From Sphingomonas mucosissima (GTDB lineage: Bacteria > Pseudomonadota > Alphaproteobacteria > Sphingomonadales > Sphingomonadaceae), in assembly GCF_002197665.1 (NCBI RefSeq), contig NZ_NBBJ01000005.1:1-64000 (forward strand): DNA of 64,000 nt, in the 5' to 3' direction. Below, one piece after another: positions 1 through 7,780 of the stretch. Each line of letters opens with the position of its first letter. Position 1 is the first letter of the stretch. Both the position numbers and the translations under genes were made by a program. Under the pieces are notes generated by a model. The model saw nothing but the letters and a program-made list of their open reading frames with translations. It ran no database searches and was not told the DNA's origin.

Positions 1-18
1 CGCCTCACCGCGGAGGCG
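1..18. terminator. hairpin at window edge
   Basis: CGCCTC at 1-6 and GAGGCG at 13-18 form a 6-bp stem around a 6-nt loop. It lies upstream of the tRNA and may belong to a gene cut off by the window edge. There is no clear T-tract, so its role as a terminator is only a guess. Confidence 0.25.
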
Positions 19-46
19 TTCGTGTCTCAAACGGACAACACAGTGT

Positions 47-123
<77 letters not shown>

Positions 124-129
124 GTACAC

Positions 130-164
130 AAAGCCCGCAGGTCGCAAGACTTCGCGGGCTTTTT
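130..164 (+). terminator. terminator of the tRNA-fMet gene
   Basis: AAAGCCCGC at 130-138 pairs with GCGGGCTTT at 154-162 around a 15-nt loop. A run of five T residues ends the element. It starts 7 nt after the encoded CCA of the initiator tRNA. Confidence 0.85.
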
Positions 165-320
165 GCTGCCCTCAGGCGGCAGGCAGAATCAACGGCAGGC
201 CTGTAGATGCCCGACCCCAGCCTGCATATAAGAACCTTCCGGCGGGTACCTCGGCGCGCTCCCCCCCTAACCAATGGCTCTCACCGACCACAAAGCCCGC
301 GGCCGGATTTAGGAGATCTC

Positions 321-1250
321 TTAGCTCAGCGCATGAGCTGTCCGATCCGGCTCACCGCCGAGGCCGACGGTTCTGCTTCCTCCAGGCTCTCCGTTGATGT
401 GCGCCAGGGGTTCGCCCGCGCGGATCGGGCGGCCTTCGATCAGTTCGGCCAATGCTGCATTGGGCGGCAGAAAGACGAGAATGGTCGATCCGTGCTCGAA
501 CCAGCCCATCTCCTCCCCGCGTTGCAGCGGGGCGCGGCAGGCGTGCCTGCCCGGGCCTTGGCAACGTAACAGCGCGCCTGTATCGAGGAAGGTGAGCCTG
601 ATGCCCGCCACGAGGATGGCCGCTACCGGCACAAGAAGCATTGGCATGCCGCCCGCCATTCGCGTTTCGATCACCGCTCGCTCGTTGCGGCAGAACAGCC
701 GCTCCACCCGTTTGAGTGCGATCGGGTTCACGTTCCAGCAGTCGCCGGAAAGGTACGTCACCGCCTCGACGGTGAGGTCCGCGGGCGCATGGAAACGGTG
801 GTACATGCCCGCGGTCAGCCGAAGGGTGACGAACCAGCCGTTGGCGTAGCGCTGGGCGAGTGCCGGATCAGGCACTAATTCGTCCAGTCGGTACGAGAAT
901 CCCTTCACTTGATACGCTCGCCCGCCCTCCACCCGGCCCTGGGCACCGACGATCGCGTCACACGGACTCGCGATTACGCTCCAATCGGGATCGAACGGGC
1001 GCGCACCGGGGCGGAGCGCACGGGTGAATGCGTCCCGCAGGGAGCGAAACTGGGTCGTTGTCGAGTCAGACAGGTCGGCGCCCGAGAACAAACGCCACAG
1101 CGTGATCGTGGGCCGGGCGATCACCGGGTGTTCTATGCGTGCTATCCGCCCCACCGCCTTGGTTGCCCACCGCCGGGGAAGGCGGTTGGTAATTAAGAAA
1201 TTGAGATCCTCCTGGAGGAGAAGGCGCATGAGCCCGGCCCGCAATGTCAT
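321..1250 (-). CDS. psd: phosphatidylserine decarboxylase (longer, E. coli-like type)
   Basis: Pyruvoyl enzyme that converts phosphatidylserine to phosphatidylethanolamine at the inner membrane. The 309-aa product has the family blocks in order: SPCDAIVG with the catalytic Asp near residue 98, YHRFH with the catalytic His near 151-154, and the self-cleavage site GST with Ser near 255. Known proenzymes usually show LGST; here it reads HGST, which keeps the Gly-Ser pair that is cut. The ATG at 1250 follows AAGGGAA, and upstream in-frame residues look non-coding. Many alphaproteobacteria use a shorter Psd next to pssA, so this may be a second, dedicated copy. It is divergent from the aminotransferase, with only about 30 bp between starts, and belongs to a lipid gene cluster. 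Confidence 0.88.
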   Translation of the reverse strand: MTLRAGLMRLLLQEDLNFLITNRLPRRWATKAVGRIARIEHPVIARPTITLWRLFSGADLSDSTTTQFRSLRDAFTRALRPGARPFDPDWSVIASPCDAIVGAQGRVEGGRAYQVKGFSYRLDELVPDPALAQRYANGWFVTLRLTAGMYHRFHAPADLTVEAVTYLSGDCWNVNPIALKRVERLFCRNERAVIETRMAGGMPMLLVPVAAILVAGIRLTFLDTGALLRCQGPGRHACRAPLQRGEEMGWFEHGSTILVFLPPNAALAELIEGRPIRAGEPLAHINGEPGGSRTVGLGGEPDRTAHALS

Positions 1251-1282
1251 GGGCGTGTCATTCCCTTGCGGTGAAAGCAGGC

Positions 1283-2938
1283 ATGAACCCGATACTCGCT
1301 GGCGTCCTGGGCGCCTCCGCGGCCGCATTCGCGCTGACCAAGAGCCGTCAGCGGCTCACCTTGTCGCGTGCCAAGCACCGGTCGCTGGGCGGCCATGTAC
1401 GGCTGGCCAAGCGCGTGGTCGGGCAGGTCCCAGCTTTCGCCCATCCGGCAGATCGCTTCTTTGCCGTAGACGGCGCCGACGACATGGTCGCGCATCGGCG
1501 ACAAGCTGGATTTGAGCGCCTGGGCGCGCTGTTTGCCGAACGCTTCCCGCGAACTCTTGCGCTGACCCGCGAAACGCGGGCTGGGCTGTCCGACCTTCAG
1601 TTCACCGGCAGCTACCGTGTCCCATTTTCGTTTGCGAGCCGTGTGCGCGAAGTGCTGGGCACCGGCGCGTTTCTCCAGCGATCGGACGGACCTGTAGTGA
1701 CCGATCTCGACGGCAACCGGCTGATCGATCTGACCGGGTCCTACGGTGTTAACCTGTTCGGCTACGACTTCTACAAGGCGACGATCGCGGAAGGCGCCGC
1801 CACTGTTGAGGCGCTGGGGCCGGTACTGGGCGCGTATCATCCAATTGTCGCCGACAATGTCCGCCGGCTCACTCAGCTGTCCGGCATGGACGAAATAAGC
1901 TTCCATATGTCTGGTACCGAGGCGGTGATGCAGGCGGTGCGGCTTGCGCAATATCACACCGGGCGGCGCCGCATCGTGCGTTTCGCTGGTGCCTATCATG
2001 GTTGGTGGGGCGACGTGCAGCCGGGGATTGGCAACCCGGTTCCGGCAGACTGGACGCTGACTCTGGCTGATATGTCGGATCGGACGTTGAAGGTACTGTC
2101 CACTCGCACGGATATCGCTTGCGTGCTGGTCAATCCGCTCCAAGCTTTGCACCCGAACAGCCCGGCGCCATCCGACAACCAATTGGTGGACAGCGGGCGC
2201 CGCGCCGGCGCCGACCTTGCTGCCTACCGCGCTTGGCTTAATCGCTTGGCGCAGACCTGCCGTGACAATGGCACTGTGCTGATCTTTGACGAGGTGTTCC
2301 TCGGCTTCCGACTCGCACCCGGCGGGGCGGCCGACTATTTCGGCGTGCGGCCCGACCTTGTCACGTACGGGAAGACGCTGGGCGGGGGGCTGCCCTTGGG
2401 AGTGATCTGCGGGCGCGCGTCCTTGATGAAGCGCTGGCGCGATGATCGCCCGCTCGACATCTGTTTTGCTCGCGGCACCTTCAACGCGCACCCTTACGTC
2501 ATGGGTGCGATGAACGCTTTCCTGAAACGATTGGAAACACCCGAGGTTCGGGCGCTGTACGAGGGCATCGATCAGCGTTGGCATGCGCGGGCGGAGCAGC
2601 TCAACGCGGCACTGGTCGACGCGGACGTGCCGGTCCGGGTTGCGCATTTCCAGACGATCTGGACGGTGCTTTACACTCGGCCCGCTGCCTACAACTGGAT
2701 GCTTCAATATTATCTCCGGGCGGAAGGGCTCGCGTTGAGCTGGGTGGGAACCGGCCGGCTGATCTTCAGCCTCGACATCGACGATCAGCTGTTCTCCGAC
2801 ATCGTGCGCCGCTTTGTTGCTGCTGCGCGCGCGATGGCCGCCGATGGCTGGTGGGAGACGCCGGCTGGGCTCACGGACAAGGCGCTTCGGCGCGGAATGC
2901 TGCGCCAGGCAGTGCGGACGCGTTTGACGGGGCACTGA
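1283..2938 (+). CDS. class III PLP-dependent aminotransferase, GSAM-like, with N-terminal extension
   Basis: 551-aa fold-type I PLP enzyme of the glutamate-1-semialdehyde aminomutase / class III aminotransferase type. Visible motifs are MSGTEAVMQAVRLAQ (cofactor phosphate site), AYHGWW, LIFDEVFLGFR with the PLP-nitrogen Asp near 336, and the Schiff-base lysine in TYGKTLGGGLPLG near 364. Roughly 110 residues precede the core and resemble nothing I recognise. An ATG at 1244 is possible, but the one at 1283 avoids overlap with psd. The substrate is unknown; the neighbours (psd, pmtA, plcP, agt) suggest a lipid-linked amine or a long-chain keto or aldehyde substrate. It is unlikely to be HemL because of its extension and context. 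Confidence 0.8.
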   Translation: MNPILAGVLGASAAAFALTKSRQRLTLSRAKHRSLGGHVRLAKRVVGQVPAFAHPADRFFAVDGADDMVAHRRQAGFERLGALFAERFPRTLALTRETRAGLSDLQFTGSYRVPFSFASRVREVLGTGAFLQRSDGPVVTDLDGNRLIDLTGSYGVNLFGYDFYKATIAEGAATVEALGPVLGAYHPIVADNVRRLTQLSGMDEISFHMSGTEAVMQAVRLAQYHTGRRRIVRFAGAYHGWWGDVQPGIGNPVPADWTLTLADMSDRTLKVLSTRTDIACVLVNPLQALHPNSPAPSDNQLVDSGRRAGADLAAYRAWLNRLAQTCRDNGTVLIFDEVFLGFRLAPGGAADYFGVRPDLVTYGKTLGGGLPLGVICGRASLMKRWRDDRPLDICFARGTFNAHPYVMGAMNAFLKRLETPEVRALYEGIDQRWHARAEQLNAALVDADVPVRVAHFQTIWTVLYTRPAAYNWMLQYYLRAEGLALSWVGTGRLIFSLDIDDQLFSDIVRRFVAAARAMAADGWWETPAGLTDKALRRGMLRQAVRTRLTGH

Positions 2939-3017
2939 GGCGACTACTCCGCGTCTGTTCAATCCCGTCGAGTTCGTGCTCGGAACCGCGCATCCGCCCG
3001 CGACTACGTTTAGGTGA

Positions 3018-3623
3018 TCACGCCGCGGCCGCGTCTGGAAAATCCATCCGCTCGCCTTTCAGCAGCCGCTTGGGCGCGCTTTTATAAAGGCGAAAGTCGC
3101 TGAACGGATCTGTCACGATCTTGGTCGCCCAGACCAGCCCCGTCCGAACGTCGTGGATAAAGAACAGCTGCACTGCGCGAAATGCGATCGCGCCCAGGCC
3201 CAAGAAGAGCCAACCGATGCCGACATGGCGAGCATAAGCTTCCCAGCCACTTGAGAGAGCCAGCGTGCCGAACAAAGTCGGCGAGAGCAGCAGCACGATC
3301 GGCACCGATGCCCACAGGCTCATCAGCACCCATTTCCGAAAGAGATTGTAGCCGATCTTGATCTCTTCTTTGTGATCGTGGGTTGCCTGATTGACATGGT
3401 CGTAGCTCTTCGGCTCGAAGAAAAAATGGCCGGCCTGGCGGCTCGTCATCGCTACGCCCCAGGCCAGGAGGCTGGCCACCGCCGGATCGATCCACACGAT
3501 CGCATAGGCCACCAGGAACGTACAGGCGCTGACGAAGTGCAGGCTCTGATTGACGAGGCTGTGATGGTAGAAGCGGTGGTCGTCCCAGCGCTGCTCGACG
3601 AGTTGAGCACGAAAACCGGTCAT
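3018..3623 (-). CDS. membrane protein, possible Mpo1/DUF962-like
   Basis: 201-aa protein with about four hydrophobic segments (roughly residues 30-60, 95-125 and 135-160). The N-terminal part reads FYHHSLVNQSLHFV and later RQAGHFFFEP. These resemble the His-x-x-Asn...His and QxxGHxxFE patterns of Mpo1/DUF962 proteins, some of which are iron-dependent dioxygenases acting on 2-hydroxy fatty acids. The match is by eye and is remote. The start overlaps the stop of pmtA by ATGA, so the two genes are translationally coupled and it probably acts on membrane lipid or fatty acid. It converges with the aminotransferase gene. Confidence 0.55.
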   Translation of the reverse strand: MTGFRAQLVEQRWDDHRFYHHSLVNQSLHFVSACTFLVAYAIVWIDPAVASLLAWGVAMTSRQAGHFFFEPKSYDHVNQATHDHKEEIKIGYNLFRKWVLMSLWASVPIVLLLSPTLFGTLALSSGWEAYARHVGIGWLFLGLGAIAFRAVQLFFIHDVRTGLVWATKIVTDPFSDFRLYKSAPKRLLKGERMDFPDAAAA

Positions 3624-4279
3624 CGGGCGTGATCCTCGGGGCTAATCTTCTGATAACGAACAAGCGAGAAATGGCCGAGCGGCGGCAAGGGCCTGTTCTC
3701 CAGCAAGTGGACGTCGATCCGGTGCGCAGCCCAAGCCTCGTAGCGGCTCCAGGGGAACTCGGTACGGAAGCCCAAGCGGCTGGTGAGCGGCATGAGCGTT
3801 CGCTCGATCGTGCCGCGTAGGCCTTGGCCCGCGCCGACACGGGTGGTGATTATGATCTCGCCGCCGGCGCGGCAGATCCGCACGAATTCGTCCAACGCCC
3901 GCTCCGGGTGCGGGCAAGCGGTAACCACATATTGCGCAACAACCACGTCGAAGCTGTTGTCGGCGAACTGCAGGTTCTCCGCGTCGCCGACCGTGACCAG
4001 CTCTACGTTCGAGAGATGCTGTTCGCGGACTCGCGCGCGCGCCTTATTGAGCATCGCGTCCGACAGGTCGACCGCCACAATGCGGCTGCTACGTGCGTAT
4101 TGGGGCAACGAAATGCCCGTGCCGACCCCTACCTCAATGATACGTCCGCCGACCCGTTCGGCGGCAACAATCGCGTCTGATCGCCCGCGGCGGAACACGG
4201 CTCCGAATACCAGATCATAGATCGGTGCCCATCGATCGTAAGCGCGGGTCACCCCGGCGGTACTCATCTGCGTCGCCAT
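3620..4279 (-). CDS. pmtA: PmtA-type phospholipid N-methyltransferase
   Basis: 219-aa class I SAM methyltransferase. Motif I is EVGVGTG at residues 49-55 and the acidic loop after it is VAVDLS with Asp71. The N-terminal RWAPIYDLVFG and FRRGR segments are typical of the Rhodobacter-type PmtA that methylates phosphatidylethanolamine to phosphatidylcholine. A generic UbiE-like methyltransferase is the main alternative. It is the first gene of a two-gene leftward operon with the Mpo1-like gene, and its promoter faces that of the plcP-agt pair. Psd, two genes away, would supply its PE substrate. Confidence 0.78.
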   Translation of the reverse strand: MATQMSTAGVTRAYDRWAPIYDLVFGAVFRRGRSDAIVAAERVGGRIIEVGVGTGISLPQYARSSRIVAVDLSDAMLNKARARVREQHLSNVELVTVGDAENLQFADNSFDVVVAQYVVTACPHPERALDEFVRICRAGGEIIITTRVGAGQGLRGTIERTLMPLTSRLGFRTEFPWSRYEAWAAHRIDVHLLENRPLPPLGHFSLVRYQKISPEDHAR

Positions 4280-4481
4280 GTCTGTATACGCTCCGTCGGC
4301 GATGGTCTTGAAGCTTAATCGCAGCCGGACGTTGCAGTTTATGGGCGGCTTTGTGACAAGTTCACGAACCCAAATTCAGTGAAATCGAGTTGTCACGTAG
4401 ATTGCACAGGGATGACTTGTTTTTTGTTTATTGCGCTTGAGCAGTCGAAGGACGTCGTCCTAGTAATTGGGGGAAGAGCCG
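4280..4481. promoter_or_regulatory. divergent promoter region pmtA / plcP with paired TTGTCAC sites
   Basis: GTGACAA at 4353-4359 and TTGTCAC at 4390-4396 are inverted copies of one 7-mer, 30 nt apart, each pointing at one of the divergent genes. The right copy is followed at an 11-bp step by ATTGCAC (4401-4407). This recalls, imperfectly, the two direct 7-mers of a PHO box (CTGTCAT-N4-CTGTCAT). Phosphate control would fit plcP-agt biology, but the assignment is inference. Confidence 0.35.
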
Positions 4482-5429
4482 ATGGCTTCGCTGCCACTGA
4501 TACCGACCGCGCGACAAACACCCACGAGCGCTGCGCGCCAACGGATGCCTCAACTGCCGGTTTGGATGCAAGACGGCGACGACGGTGAAGACGCGGGGCA
4601 CGCCCGAACATGCTACCGCACCATCTTCGTCTCGGATTCGCATCTCGGAACGCCCGGAGCAAACGCCGAGCTACTTCTAGACTTCCTAAAGCGACATGAG
4701 TGCGAAACATTGTACTTGGTTGGTGACATCGTTGATGGATGGCAGCTTAGGAAAGGATGGTTCTGGCCGCAGGCACATAATGATGTGGTGCGGGTCATCC
4801 TGAAGATGGCCAAGCATGGTACCCGCGTCGTATATGTGCCGGGTAATCATGACGAGCATTTCCGGGACTATGTCGGGCTTGAGTTCGGTGGCATCGAGCT
4901 GCTGGATGACGACATTCACTTCACGGCTGACGGGCGCCGGCTGCTGGTCATTCATGGCGACCAGTTCGATAATGTCGTTCTTTACCACAAGTGGTTAGCC
5001 TTCCTCGGCGACGGCGCTTACACGCTGCTGCTCAGGAGCAACCGCTGGGTGAATCGTTGCCGCCGGCTCTTCGGGCTGCCCTACTGGTCACTCGCAGCGC
5101 ACATGAAGAAGCGGGTGAAGAACGCTGTCGCCTTTATCTCGCGATTTGAAGAGGTCGTCGCCCGCGCCGCTGTCGAGCGTGGCGTCGACGGGGTTGTCTG
5201 TGGGCACATTCATTCCGCGGAGATCCGGCAATTCGGCCCCGAACACGGCAACATCACTTATTATAACGACGGCGACTGGGTGGAGAGCTGCACTGCGTTG
5301 GTCGAGGAAGCAGACGGCACCATGCGGATCATCGATTGGGCGGAGCATACTCGCGCGCAGGCGATGCAGGATCGTGCGCGTGTGCGCTCCCGTCCGCAGC
5401 TCGTCGTGGCTGGATCGGTGCCGGCGTGA
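4482..5429 (+). CDS. plcP: PlcP-like phospholipase C (metallophosphoesterase)
   Basis: 315-aa calcineurin-like phosphoesterase. Metal-binding blocks are in order: FVSDSHLG (Asp52, His54), GDIVDGW (Asp82), GNHDEHF (Asn122, His123), HGDQFD and GHIHSAEI. Automatic tools often name this type UDP-2,3-diacylglucosamine hydrolase, but the GNHDEHFRDY block and linkage to an Agt-type glycosyltransferase match PlcP of rhizobia and marine alphaproteobacteria. PlcP cuts PC and PE head groups to diacylglycerol under phosphate limitation. The ATG at 4482 has GGGGGAAG 5 nt upstream; a TTG at 4467 is in frame but less likely. The stop overlaps agt. Confidence 0.78.
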   Translation: MASLPLIPTARQTPTSAARQRMPQLPVWMQDGDDGEDAGHARTCYRTIFVSDSHLGTPGANAELLLDFLKRHECETLYLVGDIVDGWQLRKGWFWPQAHNDVVRVILKMAKHGTRVVYVPGNHDEHFRDYVGLEFGGIELLDDDIHFTADGRRLLVIHGDQFDNVVLYHKWLAFLGDGAYTLLLRSNRWVNRCRRLFGLPYWSLAAHMKKRVKNAVAFISRFEEVVARAAVERGVDGVVCGHIHSAEIRQFGPEHGNITYYNDGDWVESCTALVEEADGTMRIIDWAEHTRAQAMQDRARVRSRPQLVVAGSVPA

Positions 5430-6448
5430 GGATCGCACTCATCAGCGATGCATGGTCTCCGCAGGTCAATGGCGTTGTCCGCACCCTGACCACGACGGTG
5501 GCGGAACTACGCCGGCAGGGGCACCTCGTCGAAACGATCACGCCTGATCTGTTCACCACGATCGCTTGCCCAAGCTACGCCGAGATCCGCCTGGCACTTG
5601 CTGCGGGGCGCGGTGTGCGGCGGCGGCTGGAGCGGTTCGCGCCAGACGCCATCCACATCGCCACCGAAGGCCCGCTTGGATGGGCCGCCCGGCGCTGGTG
5701 CATCGATCACAATCTGCCCTTCACCACCTCGTTCCACACCCGCTTCCCCGATTATCTCTCCGTCAGGACGGGTCTTCCGGCCGACCTGTTCTGGGGCGCA
5801 TTGCGAAGATTTCACGGCCGCGCGGACCGTGTGTTCGTCGCCACGCCGACGCTGGAGGCGGAACTGGCCGGACGTGGCCTCAAGCAGCTACATCGCTGGA
5901 GCCGCGGGGTCGACCTCGACCTGTTCGGCCCCGAGGGGCCGCGCTTGCCTGACCTCGAGGGCATCGGAGGCCCGATCCTGCTTCACGTCGGCCGGATAGC
6001 GCCCGAAAAGAACATCGAAGCGTTCCTTACTAGCGAGGTTCCGGGGGCAAAGGTGGTGGTTGGCGACGGCCCTGCGCTGCCGCTGCTACGCCGAGCCTTT
6101 CCCGACGTATTGTTTCTTGGGGCACTCCACGGAGAGCGGCTTGCCGCCGCCTACCGCAGCGCCGACGTGTTTGTTTTTCCCAGTTGCACCGATACTTTCG
6201 GTTTGGTCATGGTCGAAGCGTTAGCAAGCGGGGTGCCGGTAGCCGCCTTTCCCGTGCCTGGGCCGCTCGACGTCGTACCGCAGGGAGCCGGCGTGCTGGA
6301 CAATAATCTCGCCGCCGCAATCCGCGGCGCCCTCAAGCTCGATCGCGGAACGGTGGCGAAGACAGGGCGGTCGTTCAGCTGGGCACGCTGCACCGGGCAA
6401 TTTCTTACTGGGCTGATCCCTCTATCGAAAATGGCTGAAGCCGCCTGA
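5426..6448 (+). CDS. agt: Agt-like glycosyltransferase (GT4), diacylglycerol glycosylation
   Basis: 340-aa GT-B fold glycosyltransferase. It starts IALISDAWSPQVNGVV, carries HVGRIAPEKNIE in the nucleotide-sugar domain, and ends the core with the EX7E-type block FPSCTDTFGLVMVEALASG. The closest known role is Agt, which adds sugar to the diacylglycerol made by PlcP to give glycolipids that replace phospholipids. The GTG start at 5426 overlaps the plcP stop (GTGA), indicating translational coupling. The sugar donor (UDP-Glc, UDP-Gal or UDP-GlcA) cannot be read from the sequence. Confidence 0.75.
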   Translation: MRIALISDAWSPQVNGVVRTLTTTVAELRRQGHLVETITPDLFTTIACPSYAEIRLALAAGRGVRRRLERFAPDAIHIATEGPLGWAARRWCIDHNLPFTTSFHTRFPDYLSVRTGLPADLFWGALRRFHGRADRVFVATPTLEAELAGRGLKQLHRWSRGVDLDLFGPEGPRLPDLEGIGGPILLHVGRIAPEKNIEAFLTSEVPGAKVVVGDGPALPLLRRAFPDVLFLGALHGERLAAAYRSADVFVFPSCTDTFGLVMVEALASGVPVAAFPVPGPLDVVPQGAGVLDNNLAAAIRGALKLDRGTVAKTGRSFSWARCTGQFLTGLIPLSKMAEAA

Positions 6449-6487
6449 GCAACATGCAAATGGCTGCTCATCGGATCGGGTGCTTCT

Positions 6488-7780
6488 TTATCTTGCCTCC
6501 AGAAATGCCGAATGGTGTCTGTAGACACGCGAGCCTTTGAAAGTCGGGGCACGGGCAAAGTCTTCACGTGTAAAGGAGCGGTCCGAAAACAAGTAACCAT
6601 AATAAAACTCGCGCAATCGCTCATGGAATCCGCGGATACGGTCTTGGTACGCTAGCTGCGCTGTGAGGTCCGTGTCAGCGAGCCGAGTAAGAAGCGTTTG
6701 CACCCCTACGGAAGGTAGGACCCAGCTGAGCGATCGAGCTGCTGCCTCGCGGCGCTTCAGTCCTTCGCGATAGGCGCGCACCTCATCCGCGACGCGTTCG
6801 TCGCCATTCTGATGAAACGCGAAGTACCACTTGTAGTGGAACTCCGGCCCGAGCGGTGCGGAGTCGGCCCAGCGAGGATGGTTCGCGTAAAAACGGCGCA
6901 TCGTCTCCTCTCGCGGTATGTCCCAGGCGTGGTTCACCTGTTCGCGCTGTGCCAGTGCAATCTCGGCCCCTTGGCTGATCGGCACGGCACGATTGATGGC
7001 TACATTGGCGAGCGTCGGCCCGATCAGCACCAGAACCAGCCAGCACGCGGCCAGCGTTGCCGCATTGGCAACCGAGCTCCAGCGCAAACGTCCAATCAAC
7101 GCAGCGAAGCCGATCCAGAAAAGCAGGTAAGCGGCAATCAGCGGCAGGATCAGCAGGATGATGCTGGCGCCGACACCGGACCACGCCGCACCGATCGCGA
7201 AGGGCAGGGCCAGTGCGGCCCAGAGAAGTGCCCAACGGAGCAGGGTACGTCGGCGCATCAGCCCGGCACCGCCGCGCGGCAGCGCTGTCAACGAGCGTAG
7301 GCGACCGGCTTCGCGTTCACCCGAAACGAGATCGTGGAACAGCGCGATGACGAACAGCGGCGCCAGGAACACCAGCACGAACGCGAAGTCAAACCGGCCG
7401 GGCAGGGCAAGCTCGGGATTGAAGGTATCGCCATCGTAGATCTGCGCCTCAAGCCCGAGCGCCCGCACACGCAGGATGTAAGGAGAGACGTCGCGCATCC
7501 CCAGCGCCGCGAAGGCGAGCGGCGAGGGCGAGTCCCACGTCGGATGGAAGCTGTAATATGCGGCGCTGCCGGCGTCCTTGGTGCGGCTGACATAGTCGGC
7601 TACCGCGGAAATATCCTCCGCCTGCGCCGCCGGGATGGCGGCGATCGCGGCGCGTTGCCGTGCCACCTCGGCCATGCCCGCCGCCACCGACGCGACTGCC
7701 AAGATCGCCAACAATGCCAGCGCAACAACGGTCAGCCGCGCCCGGATCAGCAGGCGAAGTTCATGCGTCCACAAGGTCAT
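6488..7780 (-). CDS. ABC transporter permease, DUF3526 type (second subunit)
   Basis: 430-aa membrane protein with an N-terminal anchor (residues about 15-40), a large periplasmic loop and a cluster of helices (about 130-270). LFHDLVSGEREAGRLRSL is the DUF3526/NosY-like signature seen in ABC-2 type exporters. The ATG at 7780 overlaps the stop of the upstream permease (ATGA). It is the last gene of the receptor - ATPase - permease - permease order, and about 40 nt separate its end from the end of agt (convergent). The substrate is unknown. Confidence 0.8.
   Translation of the reverse strand: MTLWTHELRLLIRARLTVVALALLAILAVASVAAGMAEVARQRAAIAAIPAAQAEDISAVADYVSRTKDAGSAAYYSFHPTWDSPSPLAFAALGMRDVSPYILRVRALGLEAQIYDGDTFNPELALPGRFDFAFVLVFLAPLFVIALFHDLVSGEREAGRLRSLTALPRGGAGLMRRRTLLRWALLWAALALPFAIGAAWSGVGASIILLILPLIAAYLLFWIGFAALIGRLRWSSVANAATLAACWLVLVLIGPTLANVAINRAVPISQGAEIALAQREQVNHAWDIPREETMRRFYANHPRWADSAPLGPEFHYKWYFAFHQNGDERVADEVRAYREGLKRREAAARSLSWVLPSVGVQTLLTRLADTDLTAQLAYQDRIRGFHERLREFYYGYLFSDRSFTREDFARAPTFKGSRVYRHHSAFLEAR

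Noticed and set aside
1283..2938. HemL (glutamate-1-semialdehyde aminomutase)
   Set aside because: Long N-terminal extension and lipid-gene neighbours; alphaproteobacteria use HemA/ALAS and do not need HemL.
4482..5429. LpxH-type UDP-diacylglucosamine hydrolase
   Set aside because: Its GNHDEHF and GHIHSAEI blocks and linkage to the Agt-like gene fit PlcP better; LpxH has a different GNRDF block.
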